Positions 26,772 through 34,045 of a stretch of 53,333 nucleotides of DNA are shown here, piece after piece; positions within the stretch are counted from its first letter, which is position 1, and the number at the start of each line of letters is the position of its first letter. The notes under the pieces were generated by a model. The model saw only the letters and a list, made by a program, of their open reading frames with translations. It was not told the DNA's origin and made no database searches. The stretch spans positions 1 through 53,333 of the forward strand of contig LT599019.1 of the NCBI GenBank assembly GCA_900079685.1, written 5' to 3'. The translations under genes and the position numbers were made by a program. This DNA comes from an uncultured delta proteobacterium. Its GTDB lineage: Bacteria; Desulfobacterota; Desulfovibrionia; Desulfovibrionales; Desulfovibrionaceae.

Positions 26772-27278
26772 TCAGCCAATGATTTTGGCTATGTACGTTT
26801 GCACGTCCCCGCCTATCGTGGCTCCGATGCCGCGCAGGAAGGTGACGAGGTTTACGGCGATAATTCCTCCAAACAGATGCACGATGCCCCGGCTGAAATT
26901 CATGGCCTGGTTGGGCGTATCGCGCATGAGACACACCCCCCGCGCTATCCCGATGACTCCCACGGTCGCTATGGCGTACACGGCGAACTGGATGTAGACG
27001 GAGCCGGGAGAGGACGGCGGGCTGTAACTCAAAGATTGTTCGGAGGTCTGATTGAAGACGGTCATGGACAACGAATCCATGAGCGTGGGCAGGTTCAGCA
27101 GCAGGACGGCGCAGAAAAAGGACCAGACCGCCAGAGAGCGGTTGAATCGTTGTTTCTGGCTTACGGCCTGCGCCAAAGAGACAACGGCAAAGGCAACGCC
27201 GATCAGATACGCCAGGCGAACAAATACAGGCCACCATTGCTGGAGATGCGGAATGACATTGGCAACGTAGTTTTCCAT
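26772..27278 (-). CDS. Inner-membrane protein DotE/IcmC (TraQ-like)
   Basis: The ATG at 27278 (GAGGG close upstream) gives 168 residues, MENYVANVIPHLQQWW. Three or four membrane spans are visible (VRLAYLIGVAFAVVSLAQAV, LAVWSFFCAVLLLNLPTLM, IQFAVYAIATVGVIGIARG, FSRGIVHLFGGIIAVNLVTFL). WPVFVRLAYLIGV and GIARGVCLMRD fit the DotE/IcmC family, which is related to DotP/IcmD. The GVCLM codons hold one dispersed CACACCCCC-type motif. Confidence 0.8.
   Translation of the reverse strand: MENYVANVIPHLQQWWPVFVRLAYLIGVAFAVVSLAQAVSQKQRFNRSLAVWSFFCAVLLLNLPTLMDSLSMTVFNQTSEQSLSYSPPSSPGSVYIQFAVYAIATVGVIGIARGVCLMRDTPNQAMNFSRGIVHLFGGIIAVNLVTFLRGIGATIGGDVQTYIAKIIG
26928..26944 (+). repeat. Dispersed motif copy 3 (partial), inside dotE
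   Basis: GAGACACACCCCCCGCG is the weaker copy: the core GACACACCCCC is kept, the AAACA lead is lost. It lies in codons for GVCLM of dotE. Confidence 0.55.
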
Positions 27279-27285
27279 GTCACCC

Positions 27286-28401
27286 TCACCTGTTCTCTTT
27301 AACGTTGAGAACAAGAATGCCTACGGGCGTACCGCTTTCAAGAAACACGGTCGGTGGGCGTTCAAAGTTCCGCTCAAAGATTTTTCCAGCTTTTTCTCCC
27401 ACTTTCCCGGCTGCAATCCACGCCTGGTCCGCAACGCTGTAGGTGTTCCAAACCATCTGGTCGGTGGTGTCGCCGTTATTCGCGCCATAAATGGTGCTTT
27501 GCGAACCGCTGTAGCGTTTGGCGCTGCCCAAGCCTTCCAAAAATGCGGAGGCAACCAGCCCGCCCCACCGGCTGAAAAAGTGCGTATCCACCCGGCTGGC
27601 CACCGATGCCTCAGTCGTGGCCGGGTCCACTGCATACGCCTCAAGCTGGACGGATTCGCCGGTCGGCAATATGGCTCTGGTAAATGCCAGCACAAGCCGT
27701 TCCTCATGGCGCTGAAAACCGCCAAGCAAACGGGTATTGCGGTATTTTCCGGAGGCGATTGTCGCCATGACAGCGGACGGAACATCGGAATTTACGCCGG
27801 TATCCACCACGGCATAGAGCAAATCCCCAGGCTTTATTGCCAAACTGGGCAAGTCCGCAGGCGTTTGAGACAGGGCCACAGCCTTTTCAACCGGAATCGT
27901 CCCACGCGCATCAGCGGAGAAATCCCGCAGCCAGACAATCTGGCCCGTACCCACGGATGCCGCTGCCAGCCTGGTATCCAGTGCGGCCAAATCTTCCATC
28001 ATGCGTTTGAGCATGGCGTTGTCAGTCCGGGGAGTCTGTACCGGCGCGGTACGCACCGGAGCGACCGCAGGCGGCGGCGGGGGCGTGTCTGGTTTTTTCC
28101 CGACAACAGGCGATTTCTGCCCGACCGGAGTAGGTACAAAGCTGTCACCCGCCTGTAGCGCGACATTTGCCCGCTGTGCATCGTGACTTTCCAGCTTTTT
28201 GTTGTATTCGTCCGACCCCGCACCACCGGCCTGACCGCTGACGGCTTCCGACCTGGTTGCAACCAGCTTCGCCGTGGCAGACGGCTTTTCCGGAGCAAAC
28301 AGAGTGAACGAGGCAAAAACTATGACTGCGGCTAAACTCACGCCGAGTGTGCAAAACATGATGAAACGCCGCTTTTTTTCCGTGCTTGTAATGTCGCTCA
28401 T
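27286..28401 (-). CDS. dotG: Core-complex protein DotG/TraO (IcmE), VirB10-like
   Basis: The 371-residue protein has a short cytoplasmic tail, one membrane span (about 13-35), a Pro-rich linker (KPDTPPPPPAV) and a carboxy VirB10-like barrel domain (IKPGDLLYAVVDTGVNSDVPSAVMATIASGKYRNTRLLGGF, AVDPATTEASVASRVDTHFFSRWGGLVASAFLEGLG). DotG spans the periplasm and joins the inner and outer complexes. It is shorter than Legionella DotG because the pentapeptide-repeat region is missing, as in conjugation versions. Confidence 0.92.
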   Translation of the reverse strand: MSDITSTEKKRRFIMFCTLGVSLAAVIVFASFTLFAPEKPSATAKLVATRSEAVSGQAGGAGSDEYNKKLESHDAQRANVALQAGDSFVPTPVGQKSPVVGKKPDTPPPPPAVAPVRTAPVQTPRTDNAMLKRMMEDLAALDTRLAAASVGTGQIVWLRDFSADARGTIPVEKAVALSQTPADLPSLAIKPGDLLYAVVDTGVNSDVPSAVMATIASGKYRNTRLLGGFQRHEERLVLAFTRAILPTGESVQLEAYAVDPATTEASVASRVDTHFFSRWGGLVASAFLEGLGSAKRYSGSQSTIYGANNGDTTDQMVWNTYSVADQAWIAAGKVGEKAGKIFERNFERPPTVFLESGTPVGILVLNVKENR

Positions 28402-28413
28402 GGACGCGCATCC

Positions 28414-29499
28414 TTATTTGGGGGAATCTTTCAGGATAATGGTCTGAATCCTGCCGTTGACGGAGAACATCACCCGCGCCGTAACCGGCGCTTCGTAACA
28501 TTTGACGTTGCCAGCGCCGTTGACCACGGCAGTCCAGGCAGGCCACATCATGGTGTGGCTGGTCCGGATGTAGTGCTTGCCGTTGTATTTCCAGACGTTC
28601 ACTTTCTCTTGGGCAGGCTCCATGCGGACCCTCGCGGCCTCTTGCGGCGGCACTCGATCCAGAAAGGCCAGCATTGCGGAATCCGCCGTTTCCTTGATGT
28701 TTTCGATAATGGGAACGCTGGCCTTGGGGCCGTAATGGGCAAGCTGGAACAGCACCAGGGCGTCAGCTTTGCGTTTGGGAGAGCGCACGGAATCGGACTC
28801 CAGCCGGATAACCAGAGGAATGTCCCTTTTTTCAAGGGTGACAACGATGGTTGACGTGCCATAGCCCTGTGTCGGCATGACGTTGAGCAGATTGCCGTCC
28901 GGTAAGTCGGGACGAAGAACCTGAAAGTAGTTCGGCCCGCCGTTGGTAACGGAAGTTACCGGCCACGGCTGTCCGGTGGAGTCGTGAAAGACAAGGGAGG
29001 TTGCGATATTGGCGGTCGTGAATACCTTGACCGGAGCGCCGCCAGGTTCAAGGGCGACGCGCACCGTGCGCGAGTTCAGCGCGGGGGATACCGGCAGCAG
29101 GGCGCGTTCACGCTGATCCGAGCGCTCCCGATATTCCTGAATTTGCCCCTCATTGAGCGGCATCATCTGGCGCAGACTTTCCTCAAAGAGAGCTTGCGCT
29201 TCCCGCGCTTTTCCCGCCTCCGGATTTGACGCGACTGACGGCGGCTGTTGCCGTTGTACTGTTGCTTCGGCAGCAGCGGGTTGTTTTGCCGTTTCCTGCG
29301 GCGTCACAACACCAGTGTGCTGTCCAAGGACAACGCCCTGTTGCCCGGATGCAGCGGGAGGCGCGGCCTCTGCGAGAGTCGGCGGCTGTTTTTGAGCTTC
29401 TTCGGCCCAGGAGGAACCGGCCACGGACAAAACAGCCATTGCCGCCAACAAGCAGCATAAACACAAGCGTTTCACGATATTACCCCTATTGTTACGCAT
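28414..29499 (-). CDS. dotH: Outer-membrane core protein DotH/TraN (IcmK)
   Basis: The ATG at 29499 (AGAGG upstream, just after the preceding gene) gives 361 residues with a signal peptide cut after SSWA. A Gln/Pro/Ala-rich linker is followed by the DotH domain: MMPLNEGQIQEYRERSDQRERAL, VALEPGGAPVKVFTTANIATSLVFHDSTGQPWPV, and YIRTSHTMMWPAWTAVVNGAGNVKCYEAP. DotH forms the outer-membrane ring with DotC and DotD. An upstream ATG at 29598 lies inside the neighbouring gene and is unlikely. Confidence 0.92.
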   Translation of the reverse strand: MRNNRGNIVKRLCLCCLLAAMAVLSVAGSSWAEEAQKQPPTLAEAAPPAASGQQGVVLGQHTGVVTPQETAKQPAAAEATVQRQQPPSVASNPEAGKAREAQALFEESLRQMMPLNEGQIQEYRERSDQRERALLPVSPALNSRTVRVALEPGGAPVKVFTTANIATSLVFHDSTGQPWPVTSVTNGGPNYFQVLRPDLPDGNLLNVMPTQGYGTSTIVVTLEKRDIPLVIRLESDSVRSPKRKADALVLFQLAHYGPKASVPIIENIKETADSAMLAFLDRVPPQEAARVRMEPAQEKVNVWKYNGKHYIRTSHTMMWPAWTAVVNGAGNVKCYEAPVTARVMFSVNGRIQTIILKDSPK

Positions 29500-29521
29500 A
29501 ATTGCCTCTACGCGGCTGGCC

Positions 29522-30688
29522 TTACACGGCCTGCCGCAGTTGTTCCGTTCCTGAAAAAAGTTGAGAAAAGAGGGGGATGTTCCGCAAAATTTTGTCACAG
29601 GGCTTCAAACTGGCGGTGCGGGCGTCAAATCGGTCGGGCTGTTGCGCGTGTCTGGCCCGATATTGCGCTTCCTCGCGTTTCCGCTTGAAAGCGTTCATAA
29701 AATCCATGATTCCCTGGCAGTTGTTCGCTGGAACATCGGAGGCCAATGGCGCGAGTCCTTGGGGGTGCAAATGGAGCCAGGTGCCAAAGGCCATTGCAAC
29801 CTGGGCATCGTTCAGGGGGTCCGCAAACTTCGCCGCGAGAGCGTCAAAGTGCGGCCTCAAACGCGCTCTTTCCGCGCTTCGCTGCTCTTGAAGGCGCTTT
29901 TCCCGTTCTTGCTGTGCTTGGAGCGACCGGCTTAATTCTTCACGACGCTGCCTTTCCCGCTCTGCGGTTTCTTCGGCGGGAGAAAGCGGGTCGAGCCAGC
30001 GTTGCCCGCGAAGCCAGTTGCCCATCTGCGGCACAAAGCGGCCTTGTTCGCGTTGCCAACTTTCAGAAACCGAAAAGCGCTGAATAGCGGCCCGAACTTC
30101 GTCCAAGGGAGGGAGTTGCCCGCTACGCTGAAGCTTGAGCCATGCGACACGCGCAAAGCCTTTGGCGTCTTTTTTGGGGTATAGTTCCCATGCATTTTCA
30201 AAATCAGAGAGAGAAACAGACACACCCCCCGCCGCAGGCGGTTCAGAAGCGGGAGAGGCTTTGGGCGCTTCCGGCTCCGTGGGGGGTAAGGGGGGATTCT
30301 TTTCTTGAAATTGCTTGTTAAGATTATTTAAGTAGTCAGATTTTGGCTCCGGGCAGGCAACTTCTGGCTGTTGGCCAGCAACTTTTGCCTCCTGCCCGCG
30401 CAGCTCACCGGGATTGAGCATATAATATACGGATGAGCGGTACTGTTCCCGCCGGACATCGATCAGCTTGGCCTTGACCAGTTCCGCCAGGTAGTTTTTG
30501 ACGCTGCTCACGCTGCATGAAAGCCGCGCAGCAAGCGTAGCTTGTGACGGCCAGCAGTGGTCTTTTTCCGAAGCGTAATTGCAAAGCAGCGCGTACATAA
30601 TTTTTGCTCCAAACGTGATGGGCTTTTCCAAAACAAACTGAGGCAGAATCGGCCCGTAAATGTTTCCTCTTGGTGCGAATGTCTCCAT
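29522..30688 (-). CDS. Replication-initiator-like winged-helix protein at the head of the transfer operon
   Basis: ATG 30688 (GGGAG 9 bases upstream) gives 388 residues. The amino part LEKPITFGAKIMYALLCNYASEKDHCWPSQATLAARLSCSVSSVKNYLAEL is a helix-turn-helix of the HTH_36 type, common in plasmid Rep and primosome proteins. A second, coiled part (about 235-290, EETAERERQRREELSRSLQAQ) is rich in Arg and Glu. It may start replication of the excised element or regulate the transfer operon, which begins 22 bases downstream. One copy of the dispersed motif lies in its linker codons. Confidence 0.65.
   Translation of the reverse strand: METFAPRGNIYGPILPQFVLEKPITFGAKIMYALLCNYASEKDHCWPSQATLAARLSCSVSSVKNYLAELVKAKLIDVRREQYRSSVYYMLNPGELRGQEAKVAGQQPEVACPEPKSDYLNNLNKQFQEKNPPLPPTEPEAPKASPASEPPAAGGVSVSLSDFENAWELYPKKDAKGFARVAWLKLQRSGQLPPLDEVRAAIQRFSVSESWQREQGRFVPQMGNWLRGQRWLDPLSPAEETAERERQRREELSRSLQAQQEREKRLQEQRSAERARLRPHFDALAAKFADPLNDAQVAMAFGTWLHLHPQGLAPLASDVPANNCQGIMDFMNAFKRKREEAQYRARHAQQPDRFDARTASLKPCDKILRNIPLFSQLFSGTEQLRQAV
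30214..30235 (+). repeat. Dispersed motif copy 4, inside the replication-like gene
   Basis: Same 21 bases as copy 1 with one extra C in the C-run. It is read in a different frame from copies 1 to 3 (AAGGVSVS). Confidence 0.75.
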
Positions 30689-31304
30689 TGCGCTTTCTCC
30701 CGGCCCCCGGAAAAAAGGACAAAAAAGAGCAAACCCGTGTGTTGACAACGAGCACCCTTTCGGGTAACGCTATCTCCACGATTCCTGCGTAGAGAATTAC
30801 GCTTTGCAGATAAGCCGTTGAGTTACCGCTCACCGGCTTTTTGCCTTTCTGGGCCTCTAGGTTTTCCTCAATAAAAGTCCTTCATATGAGGTGGATTGAG
30901 AGCGGCTGGCTCATCAGGCCGTGACCACCACGCCACGGCGACATTCGGCTTCCGATTGGGGATTTGAAGCGCTCCCCCATCCGTGCTATTTTTTGACAAC
31001 GGTTTTTTCAGACCGAAGACATTTCAGGGGTACGGAACGGAATGTTTCGCCAAGTTCATCCAGCGGGCAAAAAAAATCCCCGCCATGTTTCCGTTACGAA
31101 ACAGGGTGGGGAACGCGGGGAGCTTGGGCAGAAAAAGGGCGCGAGAAAAGACCCCTCGAAAGGGCAGTGTTTCCGGGAATTAGACCCGGAATGAAGGTTA
31201 CAAGGGTTACAAAAAAGGGTTACAAACGCATCTGTATTCTGAGGCATTTTGATGCCCTACAGAGCGCTGTAAGATGTTGATTCTCTAGGCGTACAGGCGC
31301 ATGT
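30689..31304. other. Non-coding stretch between the replication-like gene and the tRNA attachment site
   Basis: No frame here has a credible start and family match. The short frames present look like chance. It holds a TTGACA at about 30732, the GGTTACAA repeats near its end, and long purine-rich tracts. By position it is the likely promoter/leader of the transfer operon and the terminal region of the left element, possibly with origin function. Confidence 0.5.
31196..31225 (+). repeat. Three direct GGTTACAA repeats next to the attachment site
   Basis: GGTTACAA begins at 31196, 31205 and 31218. They lie about 80 bases before the tRNA-Glu fragment and upstream of the replication-like gene. 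Such short direct repeats are typical of recombinase/excisionase arm sites or of replication iterons. Confidence 0.6.
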
Positions 31305-31355
31305 CTATCGGCTTTCACGCCGTCGACAGGGGTTCAAATCCCCTTGGGGACGCCA
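31305..31355 (+). other. 3' part of tRNA-Glu(TTC): probable attachment site
   Basis: The stretch holds a TTTCAC anticodon loop (anticodon TTC), then CAGGGGTTCAAATCCCCT, a complete T arm, and TGGGGACG-CCA, the 3' acceptor strand of tRNA-Glu ending at 31355. The matching 5' strand (GTCCCCA) is absent upstream, so no functional tRNA is present. The integrase gene begins 137 bases further right. Tyrosine recombinases commonly use tRNA 3' ends, so this is read as an att core left by integration. Confidence 0.8.
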
Positions 31356-31427
31356 TTAGATTCCAAGAGGTTATAACAAAAACCTCACCAGATACCCACA
31401 GGGGGTTAGGCCCGGGGGTTAGTTTTG

Positions 31428-31459
31428 AAAAAAGGCTGCATGAAAGTGCGGCCTTTTTT
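31428..31459. terminator. Bidirectional hairpin terminator at the end of the integrase gene
   Basis: AAAAAAGGCTGCA pairs with TGCGGCCTTTTTT around a short TGAAAG loop, giving an A-run before and a T-run after the stem. It would stop leftward integrase transcripts and any readthrough from the left. Confidence 0.75.
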
Positions 31460-31491
31460 CGTTTCCAAAAACGGAGTCTGAAGCATGTTCT

Positions 31492-32769
31492 CTACTCCGT
31501 ACCTGTTGCGATAAGTTTTTCGGAAGTTCGCCCTTGCTTGCGGCGAACCACAACTGCCTTTGCCTCTCCCCCCTGCTTCTCTTCCTTTTTGTCTGCAAAG
31601 GCTTCCTTTTTTGATAAAGGCGAAGAAGGAGCAGGAAAGAGGATGTGACGATTTGCAGGACCACGGCTTGCCAGTGCGCTCAGAGCATCCGAAACTTCCG
31701 AGAATGCTCCAAGGCTGTGCAGGTATCTGTCCGTGGTTGTCTGCTTTTCGTGGCGCAGGGCGTGCTGGATGGCAAAGAGGCTTTTGCCCTCCTGTGCCAA
31801 GATGGTGGCGGCCAGATGCCGGATGGCGTGAAACCCGAATGGTTTCACCTTGGCCTTGGCGCAAAGCCTTTTCATTACGTGGGCTGCCGTTTTATACGGT
31901 CGCCCGATATACGGCTCCACCGGGCAGGTGAACACATGGTTCCCCTTGCCTTGGCGGTATTGCCACAGCCAGAGCATGGTGGCCCGCACTTCTTCATTCA
32001 TGGGCATTTCGTCACGTTTTACCGTCCCTGTGCGGGTTTTGCGTGTGGTCAGCACCACTGTGCCACGCTCAAAGTCCACATCCTGCCAGGTCAACTTGAG
32101 AAGTTCGCCCTTACGGGCTGCAAGGTTGAGAAAGCAGGTCAGCATGGCCTTCTCACGTTCCGGGGCCGCCTCATAGACCTTCCAGAAATCCTCTTCCGGC
32201 GGAATGTACCGGGGAACACGGATTTCCGCATACCGCTGGCAGGCCAGAAAAGGATCCGGCATATCCAGCGGAAAATGGTCGAGGTAGGCTGCGCCCCACT
32301 TCCAGGCGGTGGTCAGGACTTTACGATCTTTGTTGGAGCAGTTCGGGCCGCGTTGGTCATGCTGCCAGGCAAGGTACTTGCGGGCCTTTTTTCTGTCGAA
32401 GGATTCAACTGAATCATCTGGCGACAGTCCCTTGGTCTGTTCAAGGTAGCGGATGAACCGCCGAAAGCCGTCACGCTTCTCTTTGAAGGTTGCCAGAGTA
32501 TTGCGCCGCTGACATTCCTCAAGGTAGGCCGTTCCCCATTCAAGAACCGTCACTCCTTGGGGCTTGGAGGCCAAAAGGGTCACTTCTTCGGGTGCAGCCG
32601 CTGCTGCTTCCTCCAGTTCCTTTCTGGTGGTCACTTCCCAGGCTATGGCATTTCTTTCGTCGGCCTTGTTGCTGCCGAACCATTTTACTGCTGCCATCTT
32701 GCCCTGAAACCAGACTTGCCCTTTCCAACGCTTGGGGGAGCCTTTTTTCTTGCTCGTGAAGGTTGCCAT
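31492..32769 (-). CDS. int: Tyrosine recombinase (integrase) of the tRNA-Glu element
   Basis: The 425-residue protein has an Arg/Lys-rich amino arm-binding part, a core-binding domain (about 75-170) and the catalytic domain with R219 (LAARKGELL), H314-x-x-R317 (FHAIRHLAA), H340 (ALRHEKQ) and the nucleophile Y349 (TTTDRYLH). It should integrate and excise DNA at the adjacent tRNA-Glu 3' end. The last 60 or so residues are a charged extension. GGAG lies before the ATG. The excisionase-like gene overlaps its start in another frame. Confidence 0.93.
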   Translation of the reverse strand: MATFTSKKKGSPKRWKGQVWFQGKMAAVKWFGSNKADERNAIAWEVTTRKELEEAAAAAPEEVTLLASKPQGVTVLEWGTAYLEECQRRNTLATFKEKRDGFRRFIRYLEQTKGLSPDDSVESFDRKKARKYLAWQHDQRGPNCSNKDRKVLTTAWKWGAAYLDHFPLDMPDPFLACQRYAEIRVPRYIPPEEDFWKVYEAAPEREKAMLTCFLNLAARKGELLKLTWQDVDFERGTVVLTTRKTRTGTVKRDEMPMNEEVRATMLWLWQYRQGKGNHVFTCPVEPYIGRPYKTAAHVMKRLCAKAKVKPFGFHAIRHLAATILAQEGKSLFAIQHALRHEKQTTTDRYLHSLGAFSEVSDALSALASRGPANRHILFPAPSSPLSKKEAFADKKEEKQGGEAKAVVVRRKQGRTSEKLIATGTE

Positions 32770-32941
32770 TGAATATCTCCACTATGCGATTTTCAAGGAA
32801 CCTTAGAGCGTGCCCAATCCGCACACCCCCGAACGCTGTATAATACCGTCTGACCGTTCGCACATCAAGGCGGAAGATCGCGGCGACTTCACTTGCTGTG
32901 AGAACTTTACCTATGGTATTTTTTTGAAAATGTTCAGACAT
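32540..32941 (-). CDS. Excisionase-like helix-turn-helix protein
   Basis: The amino part MSEHFQKNTIGKVLTASEVAAIFRLDVRTVRRYYTAFGGVRIGHALRFLENRIVEIF is a MerR/AlpA-type winged helix as in excisionases and directionality factors. Only the first 60 residues or so have domain character. The frame then continues 230 bases inside the integrase gene in another frame before stopping, giving 133 residues. The long tail may be real, or a stop may have been lost. Placement just before int suits control of excision. Confidence 0.7.
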   Translation of the reverse strand: MSEHFQKNTIGKVLTASEVAAIFRLDVRTVRRYYTAFGGVRIGHALRFLENRIVEIFNGNLHEQEKRLPQALERASLVSGQDGSSKMVRQQQGRRKKCHSLGSDHQKGTGGSSSGCTRRSDPFGLQAPRSDGS

Positions 32942-33014
32942 GGTGGTTCCTTACTTCCACCATATTGATGTTCTCGTTATAAACAATTCTGAATGATGGT
33001 TAGAGAGGTTTTGC

Positions 33015-33758
33015 ATGGATAAGCTGCCACAAAGTCCTGGTCTGTCATTTCCAAGGGCCTGCTACGAAAATGAGTGTGGAAACAACATCGACCTCATCTG
33101 CGGTTCTTTCATCTATAGCCACATGATCTTTCCTCGACCAACCGAGCATGGACACAGGATACGCTATCAGGCACTGTCCATAAAAACGGCGCTCAAGGAG
33201 CTGGAGCAGCAGAGTCCAAAAGCGTATTTGGAAATCATGCAGGCTATTATTGAAGATACTTTTGGCAGCCATTCCACATATTGCGATGTACTTACGCAGG
33301 CATCTTTTCCCAATAAGGGCGATGGCTCATTGCAATCACGTGCATGGCAAGGGGGGTTGACCGGGCAGATACTTTTGGGAATTTTGCAAACAGAAAAAAC
33401 TCTGGATGCAGTGGCGGAAACACTACATCAAACACTTTTGAAGATGCCCCTTGAAGACCGCAGGGAATTTTCCTGCCCTTCAGCCGACAATCTTATCAAA
33501 AATTACTGGTCGCCCTTCAAGCCCGTGGCCCATTTATGGATGGCAATGCTATCTTTTACACTTCCTGATAAAGCTGATGGCATTGTGAGGATTGATAAGG
33601 CCATCAAAAACGAAACACTGAAAGGATGCCGCAATGGATGGAAAGGCATCGTAGACTATGCTGAAAGCATTTTTCACGAGGCTGTTGGCATACAGCGCAA
33701 GCAGACACATAAAAAACTTCTTGACCCGGAAAAATCTTTTCGCCTGAATCTCATATAA
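33015..33758 (+). CDS. Hypothetical 247-residue protein between the integrase and oriT
   Basis: I recognise no family. It is a soluble, mainly helical protein (LSIKTALKELEQQSPKAYLEIMQAIIEDTF, TEKTLDAVAETLHQTLLKMPLEDRREF) with a Trp-rich middle (NYWSPFKPVAHLWMAML). It runs opposite to int and ends in a strong terminator, so it is a single-gene unit. G+C seems lower than in block 1. In small mobilizable elements this position often holds cargo or defence genes. Confidence 0.65.
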   Translation: MDKLPQSPGLSFPRACYENECGNNIDLICGSFIYSHMIFPRPTEHGHRIRYQALSIKTALKELEQQSPKAYLEIMQAIIEDTFGSHSTYCDVLTQASFPNKGDGSLQSRAWQGGLTGQILLGILQTEKTLDAVAETLHQTLLKMPLEDRREFSCPSADNLIKNYWSPFKPVAHLWMAMLSFTLPDKADGIVRIDKAIKNETLKGCRNGWKGIVDYAESIFHEAVGIQRKQTHKKLLDPEKSFRLNLI

Positions 33759-33777
33759 ATATACCTTCGTTTCTGAA

Positions 33778-33820
33778 GTGAGGCCCGCAGATATATAATG
33801 CTGTGGGCCTCACCTTTTTT
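33778..33820 (+). terminator. Rho-independent terminator after the hypothetical gene
   Basis: GTGAGGCCCGCAG pairs with CTGTGGGCCTCAC (one G-T pair) around a 10-base AT-rich loop, followed by six T. It lies 20 bases after the stop codon. Confidence 0.85.
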
Positions 33821-33944
33821 ACAGACTACTCTTCACACTATAAAGAGGTGCAATGACAAAACAGCGACTGTACGCTTGGTTCAAACGGAGGTCGCACAGT
33901 GTTTTTTTATACCCACAAGTTTTCTTCACTGATGAATATCCCGC

Positions 33945-33979
33945 AAGGGCGCACTTATGCAAACACACTACGTGGTTTG
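33945..33979 (-). other. oriT: Probable oriT, RSF1010/MobQ type
   Basis: On the minus strand an inverted repeat (CAAACCACGTAGTGTGTTTG, 33979-33960) is followed at once by TAAGTGCGCCCTT (33957-33945). Inverted repeat plus TAAGTGCGCCCT is the nic layout of RSF1010, pSC101 and relatives. The MobQ relaxase starts about 65 bases away. This is recognised by eye from known family sequences. Confidence 0.78.
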
Positions 33980-34045
33980 CGTGCGCGGGGGCTGCGCCCC
34001 TCGACCCCGAGATGCAAAATGCACCAAGGCTGCCGAGGATAGACT

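Noticed and set aside
28071-28096. Sixth copy of the dispersed motif on the opposite strand, in dotG
   Set aside because: It has an inserted base and a mismatch and encodes a Pro run (PDTPPPPP), so similarity may come from coding; not counted.
30921-31280. Open frame of 119 codons on the plus strand before the att site
   Set aside because: No ribosome site, no recognisable fold, and it runs across the repeat-rich non-coding region; likely chance.
31305-31355. Complete tRNA-Glu gene
   Set aside because: The 5' acceptor strand and D arm are missing and the anticodon stem is one base short, so only the 3' part is present.
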